Below, piece by piece: positions 1-9,084 of a stretch of 64,000 nt of DNA (position 1 is the stretch's first letter; each line of letters starts with the position of its first letter). The notes below the pieces were generated by a model. The model was not told the DNA's origin. It searched no databases and worked only from the letters and a program-made list of their open reading frames with translations. Source of the stretch: Thalassobium sp. R2A62 (GTDB lineage: Bacteria > Pseudomonadota > Alphaproteobacteria > Rhodobacterales > Rhodobacteraceae); NCBI RefSeq assembly GCF_000161835.1, contig NZ_GG697169.2, forward strand, positions 2,236,575 through 2,300,574, read 5' to 3'. Made by a program: the position numbers and the translations under genes.

Positions 1-531
1 GTTTGGAACCTCAGCGCGCGGATCGTAGAGAAGGACGCCAATGCGACGGGCAATGGCGACGAGGATCTGCTGCGTGCAACACATAAGGCGATCCAAGAAG
101 TAACCTTGGCCATCGAATCCTTTGGCTTCAACGCCGCGATCGCCAAGCTCTATGGCTTTACCGCCGTTGTGCAGAAATCCAAGGCAGGCCACGCGGCACA
201 GCGCGAGGCGATTATGACCCTTGCCCAGCTGATGGCACCGATGACCCCGCATTTGGCCGAAGACATCTGGGCGACCCAAGGTGGCACTGGTTTGATCATC
301 AACGCCCCTTGGCCCGTCGCTGACGAGGCGATGTTGGTCGAGGATACGGTCACTTTGCCAATCCAGATCAACGGCAAGCGTCGGTCAGAAATCGCCGTTC
401 CTGCGGATATGTCAAAGGAAGAGATTGAAAAGCTGGCGCTGGCAGATCAGGCTGTGATCAAGGCTTTGGACGGGGGTTCTCCGAAAAAGCTGATTGTCGT
501 GCCAGGTCGGATTGTGAATGTCGTTGTTTAA
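1..531 (+). CDS. leuS: Leucyl-tRNA synthetase, C-terminal part (5' end outside window)
   Basis: The open frame runs from base 1 to the stop at 529-531 and gives the last 176 residues of a class Ia aminoacyl-tRNA synthetase. The visible part is the alpha-helical anticodon-binding domain, with the family stretch [10 protein letters not shown], followed by the C-terminal domain ending in [14 protein letters not shown]. The catalytic core and the KMSKS loop lie upstream of the window. The enzyme charges tRNA-Leu in the cytoplasm. Its last codons overlap the start of lptE by 14 bases, so the two are probably translated from one message; the order leuS-lptE-holA is the usual proteobacterial arrangement. 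Confidence 0.96.
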   Translation, partial: VWNLSARIVEKDANATGNGDEDLLRATHKAIQEVTLAIESFGFNAAIAKLYGFTAVVQKSKAGHAAQREAIMTLAQLMAPMTPHLAEDIWATQGGTGLIINAPWPVADEAMLVEDTVTLPIQINGKRRSEIAVPADMSKEEIEKLALADQAVIKALDGGSPKKLIVVPGRIVNVVV

Positions 532-1006
532 AACCCTTAGCCGCTGTTTTGTCCTACTGATCGGTCTCGCGGTTGCAGGCTGCGGCTTTGCGCCTGTCTA
601 CGGCACAAATGGTGGCGCGCAGGCGTTGCAAAATCGGGTTCTCGTAAATGCGCCCAACACGCGCGAAGACTATGCGTTGGTCCGCCAGATCGAGCGTCGC
701 TTGGGCCGGGCAGATACAAACGAATATCGGTTGAACGTCGATCTAGAGATCTCAGAAGATGGCGTGGCAATCACACCGGATGGCGACATCACGCGGTATA
801 ACGTGACTGGAACTGCGACCTATGTGATGACCAATGCCACAACTGACGCCACCGCCGCATCCGGCACGGTTTCGACCTTTACCAGCTATTCAGCGGTGGG
901 CACGACTGTCGTAACCTTGAACGCCCAAGAGGACGCGCGTGGCCGCTTGGCCCTAGCTCTCGCCGATCTGATCCTGTCGCGGCTGTTGGCTGACACGGCG
1001 AGCTAA
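518..1006 (+). CDS. lptE: LPS-assembly lipoprotein LptE
   Basis: A 162-residue protein with an N-terminal lipoprotein signal: hydrophobic core LLIGLAVAG, then lipobox AVAGC with the acylated cysteine at residue 22 and the typical continuation GFAPVYG. In the family LptE is an outer-membrane lipoprotein that plugs the LptD barrel and helps insert lipopolysaccharide. The size is normal for alphaproteobacterial LptE. The ATG at 518 lies inside the end of leuS, and holA starts 3 bases after its stop, so it sits in the middle of a tight three-gene unit. Sequence conservation in this family is low outside the lipobox, so the call rests on lipobox plus synteny. Confidence 0.93.
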   Translation: MSLFKTLSRCFVLLIGLAVAGCGFAPVYGTNGGAQALQNRVLVNAPNTREDYALVRQIERRLGRADTNEYRLNVDLEISEDGVAITPDGDITRYNVTGTATYVMTNATTDATAASGTVSTFTSYSAVGTTVVTLNAQEDARGRLALALADLILSRLLADTAS

Positions 1007-1009
1007 GCG

Positions 1010-2032
1010 ATGAAGCTGTCTCCACGCGACGCCCCGAGTTATTTCAAAAAACCCGATCCGTCCAAAACCGGACTGTTGATTTTTGGGGCAGATCCCATGC
1101 GCGTAGCTGGGCGCCGCCAAGAGGTGATCGCAGCGCTGATTGGCCCACAAGGCGAAGAAGAAATGCGTCTGACCCGCATGTCAGGATCAGAGCTACGCAA
1201 AGATCCGGCAATGTTGAACGATGCGATCAAAGCCCAAAGCTTCTTTCCGGGACCAAGAGTAGCCTTTGTCGAAGACGTGACTGATGCGATGTCAAAATTC
1301 ATCGCGACAGCATTGCAAGATTGGCAAGACGGCGATGCTCAGATCATTGTGACCGCGGGCCAACTGACTGCGAAATCCACGCTGCGCAAAATGTTTGAAG
1401 GGCATTCCAATGCCTTTGCTGTTGGTCTCTATGACGACCCGCCCAGCCGTGAAGAGGTCGAGGCGACACTGCGCGACGCAGGTGTGAAAACAGATGATCG
1501 CGATGCGATGGAGGCGCTACTGGCGTTGTCTCGTGCGTTAGACCCCGGTGATTTTCGTCAAACCGTCGAAAAGTTGGGCCTCTATAAGCGCGGCGATGAC
1601 ACGCCCGTTTCCGTTACTGATATCGAGGCCTGCGCGCCAACATCGATCGAAGCTGATTTGGACGATGTGTTGAATATTGTGGCCGAAGCCCGCGCCGTCG
1701 AGATCGGACCGATCATGGCCAAACTTGTAGCGCAGGGCACGAACCCTGTGACCCTATGCATCGGGGCGACACGTCATTTTCGTACGCTGCACACCGCCGC
1801 ATCCGATCCAGGTGGACCATCGGCCGGCGTACAGCGGTTGCGCCCACCCGTCTTTGGCCTCCGCCGTGATCGCGTGATCCGTCAGGCGTCAAAATGGGGG
1901 CTCGCGCGGCTGGAAACAGCTTTGACGGTTTTGACTGATACCGATCTCCAGCTCCGTTCTTCAAGTCGTGCGCCGCAAATGGCATTGATCGAACGGGCGT
2001 TCATCCGTCTCGCCATGCTAGCCGCGCGATAG
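1010..2032 (+). CDS. holA: DNA polymerase III delta subunit
   Basis: A 340-residue protein matching HolA, the clamp-loader subunit that opens the beta sliding clamp. The N-terminus (KLSPRDAPSYFKKPDPSKTG, then LLIFGADPMRV) corresponds to the nucleotide-binding-like first domain that lacks a functional Walker motif; the C-terminal third is the helical collar domain. The length is as expected. It begins 3 bases after lptE, and the stop (TAG, 2030-2032) overlaps the 3' end of the convergent flippase remnant by 15 bases. This gene uses TAG as an ordinary stop, which matters when judging the in-frame TAG codons found elsewhere in the window. Confidence 0.94.
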   Translation: MKLSPRDAPSYFKKPDPSKTGLLIFGADPMRVAGRRQEVIAALIGPQGEEEMRLTRMSGSELRKDPAMLNDAIKAQSFFPGPRVAFVEDVTDAMSKFIATALQDWQDGDAQIIVTAGQLTAKSTLRKMFEGHSNAFAVGLYDDPPSREEVEATLRDAGVKTDDRDAMEALLALSRALDPGDFRQTVEKLGLYKRGDDTPVSVTDIEACAPTSIEADLDDVLNIVAEARAVEIGPIMAKLVAQGTNPVTLCIGATRHFRTLHTAASDPGGPSAGVQRLRPPVFGLRRDRVIRQASKWGLARLETALTVLTDTDLQLRSSSRAPQMALIERAFIRLAMLAAR

Positions 2033-2638
2033 CACCCATAGGGCCGCAGGCCCGAGGGTTACAGCAATTAGCGCAAGCAATCGCCAGACGGGTATCTCAT
2101 TCACATGCGAGAGTTTATCCGGCAGAACGACCCCGAAGAGTACGGCTTGGACCGTACAAAACAAATAGGCCGCAGCCACGTAGGGCTGCCCAAAACCTAG
2201 CGTCGTCGCAAGAGCCACTAGATAGACCAAGACCCCAAAAAACAGCACCGAACCGAACTGGGGTGCGTGGCCGGCACCATTTAAAATCTTGATCCAACAG
2301 TCGCCGATGGCACGCGCAGCCATGCCAAAAATCATGATGCCGAGCAGGTTGGCGATCTGTTGCTGTTCTAGATCGTCGATCGCGGGCATCAGGGTTCCAA
2401 TCAACGGCTCTGAGAGCAAGATGATAGCCACGGTTCCGAAGGTCACCCAAATCGATTGCACCCAAATTGCGCGTCGTGTGATATCCACAAGACGGCTGGC
2501 TGTGTCGCGCGCAGCCCGACCATCTAGACCAATCACCAGTCCCGTTGTTGCCTGCCGGACATATCCTAAAAGCGCAAAGGTCACGCCAAAGATGACGGTC
2601 GCCTCGGCCCCTGCGATGACGTTGACGAACCTGTTCAT
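2018..2638 (-). pseudogene. 3' remnant of a polysaccharide flippase (Wzx/MATE-like membrane protein)
   Basis: The 206-residue frame is almost wholly membrane-spanning (about six helices, for example VTFGTVAIILLSEPLIGTLM and FGSVLFFGVLVYLVALAT). It resembles the C-terminal half of a polysaccharide-biosynthesis flippase, a family usually 400-500 residues long. The frame continues open slightly beyond the first ATG but runs into the oppositely oriented phosphatase remnant at 2638/2639. The 5' half has therefore been lost, apparently in the same deletion that removed the 5' end of its neighbour. What it transported cannot be told. It could still make a half-length membrane protein, but that is unlikely to be functional. 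Confidence 0.6.
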
Positions 2639-3298
2639 GTGATTGGCGATCTTCTGGCACGCCTGTTGGAGCTGCTAGAGATTGAAGCCCCCGGAGCGAT
2701 GACAGTCTGTGTCGGCGACTACATTGTTCGTGGTGATCACAGTGCAGCCGTGCTGCGCATGTTGATGGACTGCTGTGCCGATCCTGATGGCAACTTTATC
2801 TGTATCGTGGGAAACCACGAACGCATGCTGTTGGATTTTCTGGGTGCACCAACGGACCGTGGCAGCAGATAGCTGCGCAATGGCGGCCTACAAACTCTTG
2901 CCAGTTTCGGTGTCACCGGGATCACCGCCAACGCGTCTGGGGACGATCTGATTGTCGCAGCACGTGACTTGCGCGCGGCAATGGGCAAACAAATGATCAG
3001 TTGGATGCGAGAATTGCCTCTGTTCTGGCAAAACGGAAACTTGGGTGTTGTTCATGCAGGTGCTGATCCGGAAATTCCGCTGCACCGACAATCCCGACGG
3101 GCAATGATTTGGGGGCATCCGACGTTTCTCAATCATATCCGCGCCGATTCCGTCTGTGTCGCGCATGGCCATACGGTCGTTGATGCGGCTGAACATGTAG
3201 GGTCGCGCATTGCCTTGGATACAGGCGCCTATTTCTCAGGTGTCCTCAGTGCTGCACGAATTGAACCCGATGGAACTGTGCGTTTCCTGCACAGCTAA
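2639..3298 (+). pseudogene. Degraded calcineurin-like Ser/Thr protein phosphatase
   Basis: Residues match the bacterial PPP-type metallophosphatase family: a GDY-VRG block (normally GDYVDRG, here GDYIVRG with the metal-site Asp changed to Val), an intact GNHER block, and later VVHAGADPEIPL, WGHP and VCVAHGHTVV. Three lesions are visible. The first metal-binding motif (GDxHG) is missing because the frame starts at the 2638/2639 junction. The GDYVDRG Asp is lost. An in-frame TAG at 2870-2872 (RGSR-stop-LRNGGLQTLASF) stands where family members carry Trp. The frame is otherwise open to 3298. The gene cannot make an active phosphatase. Confidence 0.85.
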
Positions 3299-3378
3299 CC
3301 GCCAACGCGCACCCCAAAGGTTGACAGACGCCCTTTGCAAAGCCCATGTCGGGGCCAATAAGTTTGTGAGGGCACCCC

Positions 3379-4695
3379 ATGAAAATCGCAGTGATCGGAA
3401 CCGGCTATGTAGGGCTCGTCTCAGGGGTCTGTTTCTCTGACTTTGGCCACGATGTCGTTTGTGTCGATAAAGACCCAAACAAGATCGACATGCTCGAGCG
3501 CAGCGAAGTGCCAATCTATGAGCCGGGTCTGGACGAGTTGATGGCCAAGAACGTCGAGGCTGGTCGCTTGTCATTCACGCTTGATCTGCCGAATGCCCTA
3601 GAAGGCGCCGAGGCTGTCTTTATTGCCGTGGGCACACCAACCCGCCGCGGCGACGGCCACGCCGACCTGACCTATGTCATGGCCGCAGCAGAAGAGATCG
3701 CCACGACGGCCAAAGACTATGTCGTCATCGTCACCAAATCGACAGTCCCTGTTGGAACCAATCGCAAGGTTAAACAGGTCGTGTCCAAGGCAAACCCTGA
3801 TTTGGATTTCGACGTAGCCTCGAACCCCGAATTCCTACGTGAAGGTGCCGCGATCGACGATTTCATGCGCCCTGACCGTGTCGTCGTCGGTGTTCAGACA
3901 CAGCGCGCTGGCGAAGTGATGAATGACATCTACCGCCCCCTGTTTTTGCGTGACTTTCCTATTATCACCACAGATCTGGAATCTGCCGAGATGATCAAAT
4001 ACGCTGCGAACGCGTTTCTCGCGACCAAGATCACCTTTATCAATGAAATAGCTGCGCTGTGTGAAAAGACAGGTGCGGACGTCAAACAAGTGTCCAAAGG
4101 TATGGGGCTGGACGGCCGCATCGGGAACAAGTTCCTCCATGCCGGCCCCGGCTATGGCGGTAGCTGCTTTCCCAAAGATACCAAGGCACTGGCCCGTATT
4201 GGCCAAGAGCACGCTATCCCGATGCAAATCACTGAGGCCGTGATCAAGGTCAACGAAGAGATCAAGCGACGTATGGTCGATAAGCTGCTCGATCTTTGCG
4301 GTGGCAGCTTTAACGGAAAAACGGTTGCGGTTCTGGGTGTAACATTCAAACCCAACACCGACGATATGCGCGACGCGCCTGCGTTGACGATCGTACCTGC
4401 ACTTGTGGGTGGTGGTGCCAAAGTGCGCGTCACAGACCCCCAAGGCCGTCACGAAGGCGAGGCGTTGTTGCCCGGTGTGCACTGGGTCGAAGACGCTTAC
4501 AAAGCAGCAAACAATGCGGACCTAATCGTATTGCTGACCGAATGGAACGAATTCCGTGCGCTCGATCTAAAGCGTGTCGCCAAAAAGATGGCGACACCGC
4601 ACATGGCCGACTTGCGCAATATCTATTCGTCTCGTGACGCCAAACGTGCCGGATTTGCACAGTACGTGTCTATTGGTCGCGAACCGCTCAACTAA
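3379..4695 (+). CDS. ugd: UDP-glucose 6-dehydrogenase
   Basis: A complete 438-residue UDP-glucose/GDP-mannose dehydrogenase family protein that oxidises UDP-glucose to UDP-glucuronate with two NAD+. The N-terminal Rossmann fold starts at once (KIAVIGTGYVGLV). The central helix domain carries the catalytic-cysteine motif GPGYGGSCFPKD with Cys at residue 263. The C-terminal UDP-binding domain includes VLGVTFKPNTDDMRDAP. The start has a GAGGG-type ribosome site 8 bases upstream. The product feeds acidic surface polysaccharides. It is the only intact gene in this stretch, flanked on both sides by broken polysaccharide genes, so its original cluster has probably decayed around it. Confidence 0.96.
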   Translation: MKIAVIGTGYVGLVSGVCFSDFGHDVVCVDKDPNKIDMLERSEVPIYEPGLDELMAKNVEAGRLSFTLDLPNALEGAEAVFIAVGTPTRRGDGHADLTYVMAAAEEIATTAKDYVVIVTKSTVPVGTNRKVKQVVSKANPDLDFDVASNPEFLREGAAIDDFMRPDRVVVGVQTQRAGEVMNDIYRPLFLRDFPIITTDLESAEMIKYAANAFLATKITFINEIAALCEKTGADVKQVSKGMGLDGRIGNKFLHAGPGYGGSCFPKDTKALARIGQEHAIPMQITEAVIKVNEEIKRRMVDKLLDLCGGSFNGKTVAVLGVTFKPNTDDMRDAPALTIVPALVGGGAKVRVTDPQGRHEGEALLPGVHWVEDAYKAANNADLIVLLTEWNEFRALDLKRVAKKMATPHMADLRNIYSSRDAKRAGFAQYVSIGREPLN

Positions 4696-4806
4696 GGTTT
4701 GCACCAATTCATATGGCGTAATTTTCCGAAAATCTGAGAGATTGTTCACGGCCCTGCCCTATTTTGGGCCGCATAAGACAATCCCCTCACCCAACTCAAG
4801 GCCGCG

Positions 4807-5871
4807 TTGTCAGCCAAAATTTCGACACAGAGCGAGGGGATCGTAGCACTGGAACAACTCGAAAGAGAGGCCACCGCGACCCGGCAAATCTGCGAGTGTT
4901 TTCTAAATCGCCTCAAGGAGACATCCGTCCAACAGGGCGTACAGCACGCCGATGCTAGGCTCATGTCCAGAGCATTGATCCCCGACAGCCCCGCCACGCC
5001 CAAGCCTTTTGTTGCCGGCGCTTATGGCGGGCTCATTGGCCCTATTTCTGGGCGTCGCGTGGGTTCTCGGGCGAGAGGCCAGAAGCGCAACGTTTCGGAC
5101 CGCAGACACGCTCGAGGCAACGAAAGGCCTGCCTGTCATGGGGCAAATTCCACGTATCCCATCGCGACGGCGCAACGGCGTATTGAACTACATCATCAAG
5201 AAACGGAACTCAGCCGCAGTAGAAGCAATCCGAGATCTGAGCACGTCTTTGATCATATCAGGACGTGAGGGGCAGCCTAAAGTCATCATGTCGACCTCTT
5301 CGGCTCCGGGAGAATGCAAGACCACGCAAACCCTCGCGCTTGCCCACAACCTAACCGGATTGGGGCAACGGGTTCTCGTGATTGAGGGGACATTCGCAGG
5401 CGTTTATTCCGATCCTATCTTGGCGCAAAAAAGGATGCAGATCTCATGTCTGTCATGTCCGGTTCTATGACTGTCAAAGAGGCGGCGTGGCATCATCCAG
5501 AGCTAGGTGGCGACATCCTGTTTGGCGAGAAAACCAACGAAAACGCAGCTGACGTTTTCTCGTCCCGTGCATTCCGTCATCTATTGCAGGCCTGTCGCCG
5601 CGACTATGACGTCGTGTTGATAGACACTCGACCAGTACTGTTGGTTCCGGATGCGCGGGTCACCGGCCAACATGCAGACGCTATCTTATATACGGTACGA
5701 TAGGACAAAACTCGCGAACGGCAAGTGACCACTGGCCTGCGTGCGTTTCAAAAGGTCGGTCTAAACATCGATGGCTTGGTGCTCAGTCAAGTGAGCCCCA
5801 AAGAAATGAAACGCTACGGATATGGTCAGGACTACGGGACGTATGCCGCGGCTGGATACTACGACAACTAG
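4807..5871 (+). pseudogene. Wzz/BY-kinase (Wzc/ExoP-like) exopolysaccharide co-polymerase, multiply broken
   Basis: Three frames must be joined to read the C-terminal part of a Wzc-type chain-length regulator/tyrosine autokinase. Frame 1 from 4807 (LEQLEREATATRQ, FLNRLKETSVQQG) is the end of the periplasmic coiled coil. A shift near 5000-5015 leads into frame 2 (second membrane segment, ATFRTADTLEATKGLPVMGQIP, then the kinase). A shift at the six-A run 5427-5432 returns to frame 1. A TAG at 5701-5703 (YTVR-stop-DKT) replaces an expected Trp; reading continues to 5871 with a glycine/tyrosine-rich tail. The Walker A Gly is also changed (GECKTT for GEGKTT). The N-terminal two-thirds of the Wzz part is missing. 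The 3' end overlaps the convergent flavoprotein gene by 4 bases. Confidence 0.88.
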
Positions 5872-7064
5872 GGGTTGGCGCGGATCCACGCGGCGGCGGC
5901 GTCCCCGGCCCATCGTCCCGTCGACAGGCAGCCCGTGATCAGGTAGCCCCCAGTTGGCGCATCCCAATCCAACATTTCACCGGCACAAAACACGCCATCA
6001 CGCACATTTAGCATCAACTGTTCGTCAAGCGCACTCCAAGCGACGCCGCCTGACGTCGAGATCGCCTCGTCTATCGGGTGAGGGCCAGTGATCGGGATCG
6101 GCAATGACTTGATTGTTTTGGCCAATTCCATTGGGTCCTGCGGCAATGGGCGGGTACATTCGTTGAGCAACGCGCGTTTGGCATCGTCCAGTCTGAGCGC
6201 TTTGCGCAAGTGGTTTGAGAGGCTCGTCTTGCCACGCGGTTTAGCCAAGCGTTCAGCGGCTTGATCGATCGTAACGTCTGGGATTAGATCCATCGCGAGA
6301 GAGCCGCTGTCTCGCAAGTCCCGAGAGACAGCGTAAATTGCGCTGCCCTCTAGGCCACGATTGGAAATCACACATTCGCCTTTGATCGTCGTGTTTGGCG
6401 TGATCAACCGGATGGATTTCAATGGACTGCCAAAGTGCGCATGCATGTGATCCGACCATTCGACACCAAACCCCATGTTGACGGGTCCAAAGGCGGCAAG
6501 TTCGACATTGTGATCGGCGAGTGTCGTGGCCCATTTCCCATCCGAGCCAAGCCGCGACCAGCTGCTCCCGCCCAATGCAAGGACAGTTGCATCTGCGGTG
6601 ATCGACTGGACACCTTGTGGCGTGTCAAACATCGCGGCTGTTCCGTCCCAACCGGTCCAACGCCAACGGGTATTCAACGTGACGCCAGCCTCGTTGAGGC
6701 GGTGCATCCAAGACCGCAATAACGGCGAGGCCTTCATAACATCTGGGAATACTCGTCCGGACGAACCGACAAAGGTCGAGCATCCAAGCTGCTGCGCCCA
6801 GCGGCCCACATCGCCAGCACCAAATTCGACAAGCATCGGTGCCAGATGATCAGGTGTGGAAAACGCGGCACCAAACACGTCGGCAGGTTCAGATTTGGTT
6901 AGGTTCAACCCTGACTTGCCAGCCATCAGAAATTTGCGACCGACCGACGGCATAGCATCAACCAATGTGACACGTATTCCGAACGCACTGAGCCGGTCCG
7001 CTGCCATCAACCCTGCGGGACCTGCGCCAATAACCAAAGCGTGATGGCGCAGGCCACTGGTCAT
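5868..7064 (-). CDS. HI0933-type NAD(P)/FAD-dependent oxidoreductase (TIGR03862-like)
   Basis: A 398-residue flavoprotein. The N-terminus has the FAD-binding dinucleotide motif VIGAGPAGLMAADRL, then the family signature GRKFLMAGKSGLNLTKSE. Near the C-terminus VFCAGEMLDWDAPTGGYLI and TGCLSTGRWAG complete the FAD site. Members of this family are common in Alphaproteobacteria, but their substrate is unknown, so no gene symbol is given. The stop of the MscS-like gene lies upstream and overlaps its ATG by 4 bases (ATGA), suggesting translational coupling within a minus-strand group of four genes. Confidence 0.9.
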   Translation of the reverse strand: MTSGLRHHALVIGAGPAGLMAADRLSAFGIRVTLVDAMPSVGRKFLMAGKSGLNLTKSEPADVFGAAFSTPDHLAPMLVEFGAGDVGRWAQQLGCSTFVGSSGRVFPDVMKASPLLRSWMHRLNEAGVTLNTRWRWTGWDGTAAMFDTPQGVQSITADATVLALGGSSWSRLGSDGKWATTLADHNVELAAFGPVNMGFGVEWSDHMHAHFGSPLKSIRLITPNTTIKGECVISNRGLEGSAIYAVSRDLRDSGSLAMDLIPDVTIDQAAERLAKPRGKTSLSNHLRKALRLDDAKRALLNECTRPLPQDPMELAKTIKSLPIPITGPHPIDEAISTSGGVAWSALDEQLMLNVRDGVFCAGEMLDWDAPTGGYLITGCLSTGRWAGDAAAAWIRANP

Positions 7065-7537
7065 GTTGTAGGCACCGCGCCTTTGATTTCGACGACACGA
7101 TGTGGGTAAGGGATTTGAATGCCTTCGTCTTTAAGCGCGTTCCAAACGAGGAACAGCACGTCCGAGGCACGCACTGCGAGAAACAAGAAGACCCGTTTAC
7201 CAAAAGCCACGACAGCACCAGAGCCAAAGATAGAGCGCGTGACAATTTCACCGATTGCAGTGAACCCATATGCAAAGAGCGGCAACAGGAGCGGCAAAAA
7301 GATCAATAAGAAACGACGCGCATTGGACAAAGCGGTTGTCGAAGCCGCATCAAGGGTAAGGAGCTGCGTCAAACGAGGTGTGACAATGCGATTGACCAAA
7401 CGAGCGAGCAGGTAGGCCCCAATGAGCATCGCAAACTGTGACCACGCGGCGGGGCTCAGCAACCACGTCTGAGCCAATTCCCATGCTTGATTGAAATAGC
7501 CCATTACCATGGCGATCATTTCGTTGTCGGTATTCAT
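7061..7537 (-). pseudogene. MscS-family mechanosensitive channel with the pore and beta domains deleted in frame
   Basis: From the ATG at 7537 the frame gives 158 residues. Residues 1 to about 122 are the N-terminal membrane region of a Rhodobacteraceae MscS-like channel (three helices, including FLLIFLPLLLPLFAYGF). Residues about 124-152 are the extreme C-terminus of the same family (VLFLVWNALKDEGI followed by the hallmark IPYPHRVVEIK). The pore helix, the glycine/alanine-rich TM3 and the cytoplasmic beta domain, roughly 250 residues in intact relatives, are absent, yet the frame is preserved. A 24-residue longer start at 7609 exists but would overlap the upstream gene. A channel is not expected; a residual membrane peptide is possible. 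Confidence 0.82.
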
Positions 7538-7565
7538 TGCGTCCGCTCTTTGGGTCGGTGCTGTG

Positions 7566-8210
7566 TCATGCCGTGGTTGAGGTTGCAGGACAAGGGGCCG
7601 CCGCATCAATCATTGATTTGATCGCACTGACATGGCGTAAGTCAGCCCCCATTGTATCGGATCCAAGATCTCGTGCAGTCGCGAGCAAGGAACCCTCGGA
7701 GACAATCTGTTGAAACAGCCCCATGTCGAGCGCGTCAGAAGCCGTGATTTTCTGTCCCGCCATCAAGATCCGCTTGGTCTGTGCAGGGCCAATCAATCGG
7801 CTCATGCGAACCACATCACTAGGCTGCGGCAGAAAACCCAGCCGCATCACGGGGTAAAATAATTTCGAGCCCTCCGTCGCGATCCGAAGATCACAGGCAA
7901 GCGCCATTCCACACGCCCCTCCAGCCACTGTTCCGTTCAGTGCAGCAACCGTAAGCCCAGGCAACGCTGCGATAGCATTGGACAGACGTTCCCAATCAGG
8001 GCTGGTCGCCAACCCAGCCTTGGCCGCGTCCAGATCTGCGCCAGCGCTAAAGACACGCCCCGTTCCCGTGAGAATGAACAGCTTTGCAGTTTGGGCACGC
8101 TCCGCGACGTTGGCAAGCTCGGCCAGCATGCCGGGGGTCAAGGCGTTTGCCTTGTCCGGACGGTCCAATGTGATGGTCCAGACGTCGCCGTCTTGGTCTA
8201 GCTGGATCAT
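7566..8210 (-). CDS. Enoyl-CoA hydratase/isomerase family protein
   Basis: A 214-residue crotonase-fold protein. Visible family features are LDRPDKANALTPGM at the N-terminus, the first oxyanion-hole segment GRVFSAGADLDAA, and the second, LNGTVAGGACGMALACDLRIA, followed by LGFLPQPSDVVRMSRLIG. In this family the acid/base glutamates sit in the second segment and just after it; here the equivalent positions are not both Glu, so hydratase activity is uncertain and isomerase or hydrolase activity is possible. The protein is short for the family (usually about 260), lacking part of the C-terminal helices. It follows the SDR gene with a 4-base overlap. Confidence 0.85.
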   Translation of the reverse strand: MIQLDQDGDVWTITLDRPDKANALTPGMLAELANVAERAQTAKLFILTGTGRVFSAGADLDAAKAGLATSPDWERLSNAIAALPGLTVAALNGTVAGGACGMALACDLRIATEGSKLFYPVMRLGFLPQPSDVVRMSRLIGPAQTKRILMAGQKITASDALDMGLFQQIVSEGSLLATARDLGSDTMGADLRHVSAIKSMIDAAAPCPATSTTA

Positions 8211-8959
8211 ATTAGGCCAACCCGTTTGCGGATGTCTTCATCTCTCAATAAAATCTCGGACCCAAGAAATTCGTCAGCGTCAGAGCTACACATCCACAAG
8301 AGCGCGCGGGCTGGCCAATCGGCGGGGATATGATCCTCCCAGTTCAGCTGGCTAACAGGGTTGATGCCACTGGCCTTAATCTCTTTTTGCATTTGGGTCG
8401 CGACTGTCCCCGGCGATAGGCCAATGGCGCGTATGTTAGCCTCGCCGGTTTCTTTGTCCAAACAGCGGTTCAACATGTTTGCTGCGGCCTTGGACGCGCT
8501 ATAGTGGGACCATGCTTCGACCGGACCATGAGCTGCACCAGATGAAATTGTCAGAACAGAACCACCTCCTCGTTCAATCATATGCGGGACTGCGGCGCGC
8601 ATTCCGTAGAACACCCCCTTGAGATTGATATCGATCACTTTACCCCAAGCGTCGGGGTCCGCGTCGGTTAGATGCGCAATGGGTTCGACCACTCCAGCAT
8701 TGTTGATCAACACATCGACGCCGCCAAAATGAGCAACGGACTGATCGATCATTGCCTGAACGCTTGGGTAGTCACTGACGTCGCAACGAACTGCGAGTGC
8801 GGCGCTTCCAATTTCAGCAGCCAGCGCATCAATTTCTTTGGCACCACGTGCCACAAGCACCACATTTGCACCTGCTTGGGCAAAAACCCGCCCAGCTTCG
8901 GCACCAATACCGCGGCTGGCACCCGTAATAACCACTGTTTTACCTGCGATATTCCCCAT
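8207..8959 (-). CDS. Short-chain dehydrogenase/reductase
   Basis: A 250-residue classical SDR. The NAD(P)-binding glycine motif is VVITGASRGIGAEAGRVF; NNAGVV follows at the end of beta-4. The catalytic serine is in VLTISSGAAHG and the YxxxK motif is YSASKAAANM. The C-terminal stretch LSPGTVATQMQKEI is usual for the family. Substrate is unknown. It is the first gene of a minus-strand group (SDR, hydratase, MscS remnant, flavoprotein), overlapping the hydratase by 4 bases. The SDR-hydratase pairing suggests handling of a CoA-linked or hydroxy-acid substrate, which is inference. Confidence 0.93.
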   Translation of the reverse strand: MGNIAGKTVVITGASRGIGAEAGRVFAQAGANVVLVARGAKEIDALAAEIGSAALAVRCDVSDYPSVQAMIDQSVAHFGGVDVLINNAGVVEPIAHLTDADPDAWGKVIDINLKGVFYGMRAAVPHMIERGGGSVLTISSGAAHGPVEAWSHYSASKAAANMLNRCLDKETGEANIRAIGLSPGTVATQMQKEIKASGINPVSQLNWEDHIPADWPARALLWMCSSDADEFLGSEILLRDEDIRKRVGLI

Positions 8960-9084
8960 TTTTCACCTTTGCTCCTTTTGAAATGATCAGTGCTACTTAG
9001 GTGTGCTATAGTCATGCTCATCTTGACCCTCATTAACTGATAATGAAAACTGACGATAAGATTTGCAAATGAAAGGCTTCGTTT

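Noticed and set aside
2870-2872. TAG read as Trp (recoding) in this organism
   Set aside because: holA and other intact genes end with TAG, and two of the three affected genes have further lesions, so reassignment is not supported; partial suppression remains only a test for the IS6 case.
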